A stretch of 20,485 nucleotides of DNA, taken from positions 1 to 20,485 of the forward strand of contig MHCO01000023.1 in assembly GCA_001816645.1 (NCBI GenBank). Direction: 5' to 3'. Both the position numbers and the translations under genes were made by a program. This DNA is from Candidatus Woykebacteria bacterium GWB1_45_5 (GTDB lineage: Bacteria; Patescibacteriota; Microgenomatia; Woykebacterales; RBG-16-39-9b). Shown in pieces: positions 7,599 to 13,258 of the stretch (position 1 is its first letter; the number at the start of each line of letters is the position of its first letter). Under the pieces are notes generated by a model that worked only from the letters and a program-made list of their open reading frames with translations, searched no databases and had not been told where the DNA came from.

Positions 7599-7898
7599 TT
7601 ATTTAGAAAGTTGAGAGGAAATAACCGCTTCGTATTCGGGGAAGAATCTTTGAATTTCTGATAAATCAAAGGTTGGTAAAATATTTTCTTTTGGTTCCTT
7701 TTCTAATAAAAATTGGAAAGAGCCTCGGATTAGTTCCTCTGGCGATTTTAGACCACCGGTTAAGCGGATATAAAGATCCTTGCGGAGAGTGACTTGGTGG
7801 GCAGTTTTTGATCCGTCATTACCACGCACTTCAATTACATAGTGTTGCGGGTCAGCTGCTGGGTCCATCGAGACTAGAGAAACGTTAACTTGGGTCAT
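7599..7898 (-). CDS. small conserved protein of unknown function (99 aa)
   Basis: No named family recognised. The N-terminal half is strand-rich with HYVIEVRGND and HQVTLRKDLY. The C-terminal half is helical (SPEELIRGSFQFLLEKEP, then FDLSEIQRFFPEYEAVI). The E-L-I-x-x-S-F-x-F-L-L-E-x-E-P and F-D-L-S-x-I-x-x-F-F-P-E-Y combination looks like a conserved small family rather than chance. The ATG at 7898 is chosen over a TTG at 7913 because the TTG overlaps the TATAAT box. Soluble; single gene. Confidence 0.7.
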   Translation of the reverse strand: MTQVNVSLVSMDPAADPQHYVIEVRGNDGSKTAHQVTLRKDLYIRLTGGLKSPEELIRGSFQFLLEKEPKENILPTFDLSEIQRFFPEYEAVISSQLSK

Positions 7899-7912
7899 AG
7901 TTTCTATGTACA

Positions 7913-7918
7913 ATTATA
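7913..7918 (-). promoter_or_regulatory. -10 box of the 7599-7898 gene
   Basis: A perfect TATAAT on the minus strand (7918-7913), 14 nt from ATG 7898. The expected leader is about 7 nt, with no Shine-Dalgarno. No good -35 is seen. Confidence 0.6.
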
Positions 7919-7936
7919 TCTCGCTAGAGAAACAAG

Positions 7937-7991
7937 CGCGAGATGCCCGCCTGCAACGCTATGCGTAGCATTGCGGGCAGGTAATCTTGCG
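7937..7991 (-). terminator. long hairpin between two minus-strand genes, probable terminator
   Basis: Nested arms: CGCGAGAT (7937-7944) with ATCTTGCG (7984-7991), and GCCCGC (7945-7950) with GCGGGC (7973-7978), with an inner GCTA/TAGC stem around TGCG. A competing CCTGC/GCAGG pairing is also possible. On the minus strand the hairpin is followed by CTTGTTTCT. It lies 27 nt after the PD-(D/E)XK gene stop, so an intrinsic terminator is the simplest reading. The GC-rich core also has the look of a dispersed hairpin repeat. Confidence 0.5.
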
Positions 7992-8017
7992 ATTATACCA
8001 CGCAACGAGTCCGCAGG

Positions 8018-8683
8018 TTAAAAATTCCCATTTTGCCAAAGGCCGTACGTACAAGAAGAGTGGTGGGGTGGAATTTCGCCCTTTAACACTCCAATCGCTT
8101 TCTCAAAAACCGCCCGACCAGCTTCGGCATCAATCCCCACTTTGACTGGTTCGACCGTAAAGCGGGTTAGCGCACCCTCTAAAACTTCTTTTGGTGAATA
8201 AAAAATAAGATAGCCAAAAGGCGCTGGCGGTAGGTTGTTTTCCTTTAGCAATAAAGCGTAGAGATCTAGTTGGAGCCGATAATAGGTATGCGAGTCGTCT
8301 TTGATTAAGCTTCCGCGGGTTTTGTAATCAAGCGGCGCATATTTTCCACCGTCAACCAAAAGAAGGTCATCGAGAGCGCCAATTAGTTTAGCATTGCGTT
8401 CGTGGTCAAAGTATTCCAGCCCAGTACGCCAATTGCGCCAGCGGTTAATTTTTGCTAAATCAGGAAAAAGCTTCCCTTCCACTTTTCCTTCGATTTCCGG
8501 CGGCAATTTTCCGCTGGTGCGAAATTTGTCGTAATAGGGTTTGAGGACATTATCCATCCCACCTGGGAGCGAGGGGAATGGACCGCTTGGGCGGTGGATA
8601 CTTTTATTGATATGTAGCCAAAAACAACGGCCGCAATCAGCAAAAAGATTTAAAGTGGAAGGTGAAAGGCGGACTAGTTCCAT
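8018..8683 (-). CDS. RecB/Cas4-like PD-(D/E)XK nuclease-family protein
   Basis: 221 residues from ATG 8683. The nuclease core is visible: G-A-L-D at 102-105 (Asp105), Asp119-Tyr-Lys121-Thr, and the downstream QLDLY helix motif (138-142), the order seen in RecB/AddB/Cas4-type PDDEXK_1 domains (Mg2+ DNA cleavage). N-terminal LSPSTLNLFADCGRCFWL matches the family's start motif. It has Cys17, Cys20 and a late Cys, but not the four cysteines of an Fe-S cluster protein. No helicase partner is nearby. The upstream in-frame codons to 8710 are rejected because they overlap the promoter. The family call is firm; the biological role is not known. Confidence 0.8.
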   Translation of the reverse strand: MELVRLSPSTLNLFADCGRCFWLHINKSIHRPSGPFPSLPGGMDNVLKPYYDKFRTSGKLPPEIEGKVEGKLFPDLAKINRWRNWRTGLEYFDHERNAKLIGALDDLLLVDGGKYAPLDYKTRGSLIKDDSHTYYRLQLDLYALLLKENNLPPAPFGYLIFYSPKEVLEGALTRFTVEPVKVGIDAEAGRAVFEKAIGVLKGEIPPHHSSCTYGLWQNGNF

Positions 8684-8690
8684 GCGCCTG

Positions 8691-8699
8691 ATTATACCA
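8691..8699 (-). promoter_or_regulatory. extended -10 giving a leaderless start at 8683
   Basis: TGGTATAAT on the minus strand (8699-8691), a perfect TATAAT with TGn, followed by 7 nt and then ATG. The predicted first transcribed base is at the start codon. Confidence 0.75.
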
Positions 8700-8836
8700 T
8701 AGAAAAACAAAATCAGCCAAAAAGTGAAGGATTGGAGAAAATAAGTAAAATCAGATTACTAATATGACGGGATCTGAAAGGCTATTTGGTTTTTGGATAA
8801 ATCTATTTTATTGACGCTTTCAAAGTTAAGAAATAC

Positions 8837-9118
8837 TTATTCCTTTGGTTCCTCTCGCTCGGGTTGTTCTTCCCTGGGCTTTGCTTCTGCAACGACAATG
8901 TTGCGGCCACCAACGTCGTTGCCATTAAGCTTTTCTATAGCTTTAGCAGCCTCGTCATCCGAGCTCATCTCGACAAAACCAAATCCGCGCGAGCGGCCGG
9001 TGTTGCGGTCGGTAATAACGGTAGCAGATTCGACCTGGCCAACTTGGCCGAAGAGCTCTTCTAGCTCACTGCTACTTGTGGCGAAGGGTAAACCCCCTAC
9101 AAACAGCTTTTTACCCAT
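8837..9118 (-). CDS. RRM-domain RNA-binding protein
   Basis: 93 residues made of one RNA recognition motif plus an acidic/basic tail. RNP2 is KLFVGGL (4-10) and RNP1 is RGFGFVEM near residue 45-52, with the aromatic residues that stack on RNA bases. The tail (from about 78) is rich in Pro, Arg and Glu. Such single-RRM bacterial proteins bind single-stranded RNA and are often cold- or stress-responsive. AAAGGA lies 9 nt before ATG. A long leader with a stable hairpin precedes it (see 9135-9152 and 9250-9278), so post-transcriptional control is plausible. Confidence 0.93.
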   Translation of the reverse strand: MGKKLFVGGLPFATSSSELEELFGQVGQVESATVITDRNTGRSRGFGFVEMSSDDEAAKAIEKLNGNDVGGRNIVVAEAKPREEQPEREEPKE

Positions 9119-9134
9119 CTTGGGTATCCTTTCT

Positions 9135-9152
9135 ACCCCGCTTGAGCGGGGT
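9135..9152 (-). promoter_or_regulatory. hairpin in the RRM gene leader, next to the ribosome site
   Basis: ACCCCGC and GCGGGGT form a perfect 7-bp stem around a 4-nt loop. In the mRNA it ends just a few nucleotides ahead of AAAGGA, which precedes the ATG at 9118. Its position suggests a role in translation or mRNA stability. Confidence 0.6.
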
Positions 9153-9249
9153 TCTACCTTTACTTACTTATTCGACTTGTTCGGATTCGGGAAGACGAAC
9201 ACGGACAGAGGAATAAGAAGAAGGACTTGTTAAAAATACTAACAAGACT

Positions 9250-9278
9250 ATTGTAACGAGTAGCTACTCAGCTGTCAA
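9250..9278 (-). promoter_or_regulatory. promoter of the RRM gene
   Basis: TTGACA (9278-9273), a 17-nt spacer, TACAAT (9255-9250). The expected start is near 9243, giving a leader of about 125 nt. An inverted repeat CTTGTTA/TAACAAG (9226-9232 and 9240-9246) lies at the predicted transcript start. Confidence 0.85.
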
Positions 9279-9317
9279 CCTAGAACTAAAAAATAAGAGC
9301 TGGCGTCCCCTTGAGAC

Positions 9318-9346
9318 TTGACAAATCTGCGCTGGAGGTGTATAAA
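9318..9346 (+). promoter_or_regulatory. promoter upstream of malic enzyme
   Basis: Perfect TTGACA (9318-9323), 17-nt spacer, TATAAA (9341-9346). The expected start is near 9353, giving a roughly 150-nt leader before the malic enzyme ATG. Confidence 0.8.
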
Positions 9347-9374
9347 TGTTCGGGTATTTTTCACCTCCTTTTTT
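9334..9374 (+). repeat. inverted repeat with T6 tract overlapping the promoter
   Basis: GGAGGTG (9334-9340) and CACCTCC (9362-9368) are perfect complements separated by 21 nt and followed by six T. The -10 box lies in the loop. It could form a terminator-like hairpin in a read-through RNA or act as a DNA operator. GGAGG also sits 7 nt before ATG 9346, which opens a 20-codon frame (see rejected items). Confidence 0.45.
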
Positions 9375-9434
9375 AGCCGGGCACAAAGTTGCTGGGACCC
9401 CGATTTAATCGGGGCCTTAGCAACTTCCCCGGCT
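9375..9434 (+). ncRNA. 60-nt structured leader or small RNA
   Basis: Three nested perfect stems: AGCCGGG (9375-9381) with CCCGGCT (9428-9434); AAGTTGCT (9386-9393) with AGCAACTT (9419-9426); CCCCGAT (9398-9404) with ATCGGGG (9408-9414) around TTA. Only small internal loops separate them, so 22 base pairs form one long rod. It lies just downstream of a strong promoter and ends about 70 nt before the malic enzyme start. After it comes TGTTTACTTCT, a weak T-rich tail. It may be a leader element, an attenuator, or the body of a small RNA. No known riboswitch class is recognised. Confidence 0.55.
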
Positions 9435-9504
9435 TGTTTACTTCTAGGTGAGGTTTTAGGTTCTATCTTGCGTTACTCATCACTGTTGGAGTATCTTGAA
9501 GGGT

Positions 9505-10629
9505 ATGGATTTTTACCAAAAGGCGCTCAAGAGCGCAAGGAAATTACCGGGCAAGATTGAAATAACCTCGAAGATCAAGATAAAAAACCGCAACGACCTA
9601 TCTACCTATTATACTCCAGGGGTTGCCGCCCTTTCTTTAAAGATTGCCAAAAGTAAAGATAAAGTCTTTGATTTTACCAACAAAGGTAACTGCGTCGCTG
9701 TTGTCTCCGATGGGTCCTCTGTTTTGGGACTAGGAGACATTGGTCCAGAAGCAGCCTTGCCAGTAATGGAAGGAAAGTGCCTTTTGTTTAAGGAACTGGC
9801 GGGAATTGATGCTTTCCCCATCGTTTTAGGGACAAAAAACGTTGACGAGACAGCCTCGGCGATAAAACTGATTGCCCCAAGTTTTGGAGGAATAAATCTA
9901 GAAGATATAGCTGCACCGCACTGTTTCGAGTTGGAGGAAAGGTTGCAAGATGTCGGCATTCCCGTTTTTCACGACGATCAACACGGGACAGCGACTGTCG
10001 TCCTTGCAGCGCTTATCAATTCTCTAAAAGTTGTTGGAAAAAAAATGGCGGAAATCAAAATCGTTATTTACGGTGCTGGAGCGGCAGGTATTGCCACCGC
10101 TAAATTAATTCAACCAGGCTGTCTGGTTATGGTCGATTCCAGGGGGCCAATCAATAAAAATCGGAAAGATCTCAATCGGTATAAAAGGGAAGTTACTGAA
10201 TTTAAAAACTACTGCCAAGCGGGTTCTTTAGAAGCAGCCTTTGAGGCAGCCGACGTCTTTATTGGTGTTTCTGGTCGCGGAAAGTTAGCCCCAGAATTGA
10301 TTAGACTGATGAATCCCAAGCCAATAATTTTCGCCCTTTCCAACCCAAACCCGGAGATCTTACCGAGAGAAGCAAAGGGGGCAGGGGCAGCAATTGTTGC
10401 CACTGGCCGCAGCGATTTTCCCAACCAAATTAATAACATTTTAGCCTTCCCGGGAATTTTCCGGGGTGCTCTAGATGCCCGGGCAAAAAGGATTGATTTA
10501 AAAATGAAGTTAAAAACTGCCTACACGCTGGCGGGAATGATCGGAAAACCGAGCCCGGAGAAAATTTTACCTTTACCATTGGATAAAAACGTCGTAAAAA
10601 CAATCAGCAAAGCAATTGTCGACCTATGA
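9505..10629 (+). CDS. malic enzyme (NAD(P)-dependent, short form)
   Basis: 374 residues. Oxidatively decarboxylates malate to pyruvate with NAD(P)+ and a divalent metal. Landmarks: TYYTPGVA (Tyr36 region), the catalytic-lysine region MEGK (Lys91), the metal-ligand segment INLEDIAAPHCFELEERL (130-147), HDDQHGTA (156-163), and the Rossmann motif GAGAAG (190-195). The ATG at 9505 matches the usual family start (M-D-[FY]-Y-x-K-A-L); an in-frame TTG at 9496 is 4 nt after GGAG and cannot be excluded. Its stop overlaps the glutamate dehydrogenase start as ATGA. It provides pyruvate and reducing power in a minimal central metabolism. The cofactor is not decided. Confidence 0.92.
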   Translation: MDFYQKALKSARKLPGKIEITSKIKIKNRNDLSTYYTPGVAALSLKIAKSKDKVFDFTNKGNCVAVVSDGSSVLGLGDIGPEAALPVMEGKCLLFKELAGIDAFPIVLGTKNVDETASAIKLIAPSFGGINLEDIAAPHCFELEERLQDVGIPVFHDDQHGTATVVLAALINSLKVVGKKMAEIKIVIYGAGAAGIATAKLIQPGCLVMVDSRGPINKNRKDLNRYKREVTEFKNYCQAGSLEAAFEAADVFIGVSGRGKLAPELIRLMNPKPIIFALSNPNPEILPREAKGAGAAIVATGRSDFPNQINNILAFPGIFRGALDARAKRIDLKMKLKTAYTLAGMIGKPSPEKILPLPLDKNVVKTISKAIVDL

Positions 10630-11753
10630 TTAAACACGACTCGTTGGGACCCGAAAAGTTAATTGAAGTCTATGATCCTAAAACTAAACTCCACGGGTTT
10701 TTAGTAATCGACAACACCCTGTTAGGAGTCGCAAAGGGTGGTTTACGGATGACTCCGACGGTAACATTGGAAGAAACTTTCCATTTAGCTAGAATAATGA
10801 CTTACAAAAACGCGATTGCCAATCTTCCATTTGGCGGTGGGAAATCAGGAATTGTTGCTGACGTTAAAAAGATAAGCCAGGAGGAAAAATCAGAGCTGAT
10901 CCGAGGATTTTCCAAAGCCATAAAACCACTTTGCCCCTCCCGCTATATCGCTGGCCCGGATGTGAATACTGGCGAAAAAGAGATGGCGGAATTTGTTAAA
11001 GCAAATGGCTCTTTGAAGTCAGCTACCGGTAAACCAGCTACCATGTGTGTCAAACCCGGGGTAGAGTGTGGCCTTCCCCATGAATTTGGCTCGACTGGTT
11101 TTGGCGTGGTCCAAGCGGTTTTAGCGGCCTTGGCTTTCTTAGGGAAAAATGTTGAAGGTATGAAAGTGGCGATCGCTGGGTTTGGCAATGTTGGTGGTTT
11201 TGTTACTAGCCTTTTGGCTAAAGAAAAAGCAAAGATTGTAGCGATTTCTGATAGCGGCGGTACTACTTATAATCCAAAGGGATTGGAAACCAAGAAAATA
11301 TTTGATATTAAAAAGAAAAAAGGTACTGTGACAGCTAACAAAGATGGGGAGGAACTTTCTAGCGAAGACATCGTTACCCTTAATGTTGATATTTTAATTC
11401 CGGCTGCATACCATGAGACAATCACCGCGGAAAATGTGAATGAAGTAAAAGCAAAGCTCATCGTTGAGGCAGCTAATTTAGCGGTGAAACCCGATGCAGA
11501 AGTTACCCTTTACAAAAAAGGTGTTTTGGTAGTTCCTGATATCGTCGCCAATGCCGGTGGGGTAATTTCTTCCTATGCCGAATATCGCGGCTACAATCCA
11601 AAACAAATGTTTACGCTGATAGAAAGAAAAATTAAAAGAAACTTAGGAACTGTTTTAGGGAAGTCAAAAGCGGAAAAAATCACCCCAAGACAAGCAGCTT
11701 TGAAAATCGCTTTGGATCGCCTAAACCGGCCAACAAATTCTAAACATGCTTAA
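10626..11753 (+). CDS. glutamate dehydrogenase family (Glu/Leu/Phe/Val dehydrogenase)
   Basis: 375 residues. Interconverts glutamate and 2-oxoglutarate plus ammonia with NAD(P)(H). Conserved points: KGGLRM (37-42), MTYKNAIANLPFGGGKSG with Lys61 and Lys73, GPDVNT (110-115), and the nucleotide-binding GFGNVG (185-190). It is shorter than the 410-450 residues of typical hexameric enzymes, and the Leu/Phe/Val dehydrogenase branch of the family is of similar length, so substrate is not certain. There is no Shine-Dalgarno; translation is probably coupled to malic enzyme by the 4-nt overlap. Malic enzyme and GDH together link malate, pyruvate, nitrogen and NAD(P)H balance. A perfect 9-bp hairpin follows the stop. 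Confidence 0.9.
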   Translation: MIKHDSLGPEKLIEVYDPKTKLHGFLVIDNTLLGVAKGGLRMTPTVTLEETFHLARIMTYKNAIANLPFGGGKSGIVADVKKISQEEKSELIRGFSKAIKPLCPSRYIAGPDVNTGEKEMAEFVKANGSLKSATGKPATMCVKPGVECGLPHEFGSTGFGVVQAVLAALAFLGKNVEGMKVAIAGFGNVGGFVTSLLAKEKAKIVAISDSGGTTYNPKGLETKKIFDIKKKKGTVTANKDGEELSSEDIVTLNVDILIPAAYHETITAENVNEVKAKLIVEAANLAVKPDAEVTLYKKGVLVVPDIVANAGGVISSYAEYRGYNPKQMFTLIERKIKRNLGTVLGKSKAEKITPRQAALKIALDRLNRPTNSKHA

Positions 11754-11758
11754 ACAAC

Positions 11759-11788
11759 GGGGATCGCAGCGATTCAGCAGCGATCCCC
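11759..11788 (+). terminator. hairpin at the end of the malic enzyme/GDH operon
   Basis: GGGGATCGC (11759-11767) pairs perfectly with GCGATCCCC (11780-11788) around a 12-nt loop, 5 nt after the GDH stop. No strong T-run follows (AAAACTACTTCTTT), so it is a stabiliser or weak terminator. Confidence 0.65.
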
Positions 11789-11952
11789 AAAACTACTTCT
11801 TTATCCGTTAATCTATTCTATGTTTTTTATATAAAGATTAAGGCAAAAGTAGAAGAAAATAGCTTCCAACCCATCTAACTTACTATAGCAAAATTAAACC
11901 AGCGTGACCACCTTGCCTTTTTAATTTAAGAGACGAAATATTTTGTGGTTTG

Positions 11953-11961
11953 TGGTAAAAT
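11953..11961 (+). promoter_or_regulatory. extended -10 for the 11998 gene
   Basis: TGGTAAAAT: TGn plus TAAAAT. The expected start is near 11968, giving about 30 nt of leader that includes GAGAGGGGCGGAAG ahead of the ATG. The rest of 11789-11952 shows nothing I can assign. Confidence 0.55.
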
Positions 11962-11997
11962 CTCTTACTAATAAATTGGTTGAGAGGGGCGGAAGAA

Positions 11998-12342
11998 ATG
12001 AGAGCGATGCCTTACCAGCGATTTTGGCTGAAACTGCTTGGCTTGGGTGAGTATCACATCTGTTACCCCAAAGTTAATCCGCGAACTGTCTTTGATGCAG
12101 AGAAAGGCCGTACGAACAATAGTTTCATCGGCTCGCTCATTGAGCACGGAGTTGAATTGGTGTCTATCCTTCACTCTCGGGGGATTGGAGAACCAGAGGT
12201 GCTCCATGAACTTATTGAGCTTCTTCACCCATCTCTGCCTCACCAAAAGATAGATATCATTTGTGATGAGCTTATCGCTGCTCGAGGTAGGGGAAACGCG
12301 AAAGAATTGGTGGTTTGTCTTGGGTTGGGCCTAAGAGGCTAG
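11998..12342 (+). CDS. hypothetical protein (114 aa)
   Basis: No family recognised. Residues about 1-15 are basic and hydrophobic (YQRFWLKLLGLGEYH). The middle is helical and rich in Glu/Leu/Ile (SLIEHGVELVSILH, then EVLHELIELLHPSL). The last part contains IDIICDELIAARGRGNAKELVV. No signal peptide or clear membrane segment. ATG 11998 is preferred because purine-rich GAGGGGCGGAAG precedes it; TTG 11980 and ATG 12007 are alternatives. It shares gene style with the next gene: strong ribosome site, extended -10 with TAAAAT, and higher G+C than the leaderless genes. Confidence 0.6.
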   Translation: MRAMPYQRFWLKLLGLGEYHICYPKVNPRTVFDAEKGRTNNSFIGSLIEHGVELVSILHSRGIGEPEVLHELIELLHPSLPHQKIDIICDELIAARGRGNAKELVVCLGLGLRG

Positions 12343-12362
12343 ATTAGCTGTCAGTAGTTAAA

Positions 12363-12398
12363 GGGGAGAGAGTTTTCAGTCCAAAACCTGCCCTCCCC
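12363..12398 (+). terminator. possible terminator hairpin after the 11998 gene
   Basis: GGGGAG (12363-12368) with CTCCCC (12393-12398) and an inner GTTTT/AAAAC (12372-12376 and 12383-12387). It has no T-run, so its efficiency is doubtful. Confidence 0.35.
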
Positions 12399-12492
12399 AT
12401 CCCCAAAATCAATCCCTTAAATCTTTTATCTGCTACCTGAAATTATAAAAAAGTTGATCTTTAGGCCTCTTTTCGCTTTTTACCGCTAAATC

Positions 12493-12501
12493 TGTTAAAA
12501 T
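12493..12501 (+). promoter_or_regulatory. extended -10 for the 12539 gene
   Basis: TGTTAAAAT, the same TGn-TAAAAT form as at 11953-11961. The start is expected near 12508, then AAGGAGG (12524-12530), 8 nt, and the TTG start. Confidence 0.6.
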
Positions 12502-12538
12502 TTCCTCTAATCAAAGGAGATGGAAGGAGGGAAGATCC

Positions 12539-12985
12539 TTGGGAGAGCTACAAAAGCCTCAAAAAAAGCAAATACTGGTCATTAGTAAGGACGCCGTTAG
12601 GTATTTCGGGGTTCTGAAAGGAACGATTTGCGATGGCTTAAAGGCTCAGCTCCTTATCCATGCCAAACGCGAACAAGCGACTGAAGAACTTAGTCTCAGT
12701 GAAATCCGAGGAACCGACGCTGTCATAATCACTCATGACGAAGGAGAAGGAGCCCAGGGGAGCAAGGAGTTGTTGAGGGTGGTTAATACCCTTCAGATAA
12801 TCAAGTTGAGCCTCATCATCCTTGTCCTCGGCGTGTCCGGCAAACGGCTTCAAAAGAGGCTACAAGAACGGAAGGCTATCGTGAGCGAGGAGGGTCTGGG
12901 CAAAGTAACCGAAGAAGGGCTGACGCGAAATCTCCAACAGGCGTTGGGAATTGAGGATCATGCTGCCGAAGATGCGCCGCGATGA
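12539..12985 (+). CDS. hypothetical protein with receiver-like alpha/beta pattern (148 aa)
   Basis: No confident family. The predicted order is strand QILVISK, helix, strand AQLLIHA, strand DAVIITH, helix KELLRVVNTLQ, strand LIILVLGVSGK, strand AIVSE, and helix LTRNLQQALG, which resembles a CheY-type receiver. However, the phospho-acceptor Asp position in the third strand would be Thr (DAVIIT) and the acidic pocket after strand 1 is lost, so at best a pseudo-receiver. TTG 12539 is accepted as start because AAGGAGG is 8 nt upstream. The C-terminus is polar. A clear terminator follows. Confidence 0.6.
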   Translation: MGELQKPQKKQILVISKDAVRYFGVLKGTICDGLKAQLLIHAKREQATEELSLSEIRGTDAVIITHDEGEGAQGSKELLRVVNTLQIIKLSLIILVLGVSGKRLQKRLQERKAIVSEEGLGKVTEEGLTRNLQQALGIEDHAAEDAPR

Positions 12986-13008
12986 TCGTTGCATCAGCCT
13001 GCAACATG

Positions 13009-13046
13009 GGCCGTGGGAAATCAACCACCCGCGGCCTTCTTGTTTC
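13009..13046 (+). terminator. intrinsic terminator of the 12539 gene
   Basis: GGCCGTGGG (13009-13017) pairs with CCCGCGGCC (13028-13036), 9 bp with one G-U, around a 10-nt loop, followed by TTCTTGTTTC. Confidence 0.75.
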
Positions 13047-13093
13047 CAGCACCCAGTTTATTATGTTGGAACTTATGTATTACTTGGGAAGAA

Positions 13094-13102
13094 TGGTATA
13101 AT
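13094..13102 (+). promoter_or_regulatory. extended -10 giving a leaderless start at 13109
   Basis: TGGTATAAT, identical to the box before the PD-(D/E)XK gene (8699-8691, minus strand), with 6 nt to ATG 13109. Confidence 0.65.
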
Positions 13103-13108
13103 TAATCA

Positions 13109-13222
13109 ATGAAACCATTTTCGCCGCAGGCAGTAAGGAAAAACTTTAATGCATTCAATATTCGAAATGCGAGTAAAAAGTTTTTCCAAAAAGGCCACCG
13201 AAAAGCAAATAAGCAAAAGTAA
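13109..13222 (+). CDS. putative 37-residue basic microprotein
   Basis: ATG to TAA encodes 37 residues beginning MKPFSPQAVRKNFNAFNIRN and ending with KGHRKANKQK. It has about a dozen Lys/Arg/His and no acidic residue, so it is strongly basic, with four or five Phe spaced through the middle; an RNA- or ribosome-binding or membrane-active peptide is possible. The main support is geometry: a perfect extended -10 exactly where leaderless genes of this window have it, between a terminator (13009-13046) and the end of a converging gene. No homologue is recognised; it could instead be the 5' part of a small non-coding RNA. Confidence 0.45.
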   Translation: MKPFSPQAVRKNFNAFNIRNASKKFFQKGHRKANKQK

Positions 13223-13258
13223 ATAGGGCCAGATACAAAATCCACTGAACTTCTAATC

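Noticed and set aside
8684..8710. Longer N-terminus of the RecB-like protein
   Set aside because: These codons lie over the extended -10 box, and the family motif LSPSTLNLF is already near the start from ATG 8683.
8701..8836. Gene or terminator after the RRM gene
   Set aside because: No frame, hairpin or T-run convincing enough was found.
9346..9408. 20-codon frame with a perfect ribosome site, as a leader peptide of malic enzyme
   Set aside because: The ATG overlaps the -10 box, so the promoter seen would not transcribe its ribosome site. It lacks runs of a regulatory amino acid. Kept only as part of a finding.
9375..9434. tRNA or signal recognition particle RNA
   Set aside because: The three stems are nested in one rod, not a cloverleaf, the loop is 3 nt, and conserved SRP loop sequences are absent.
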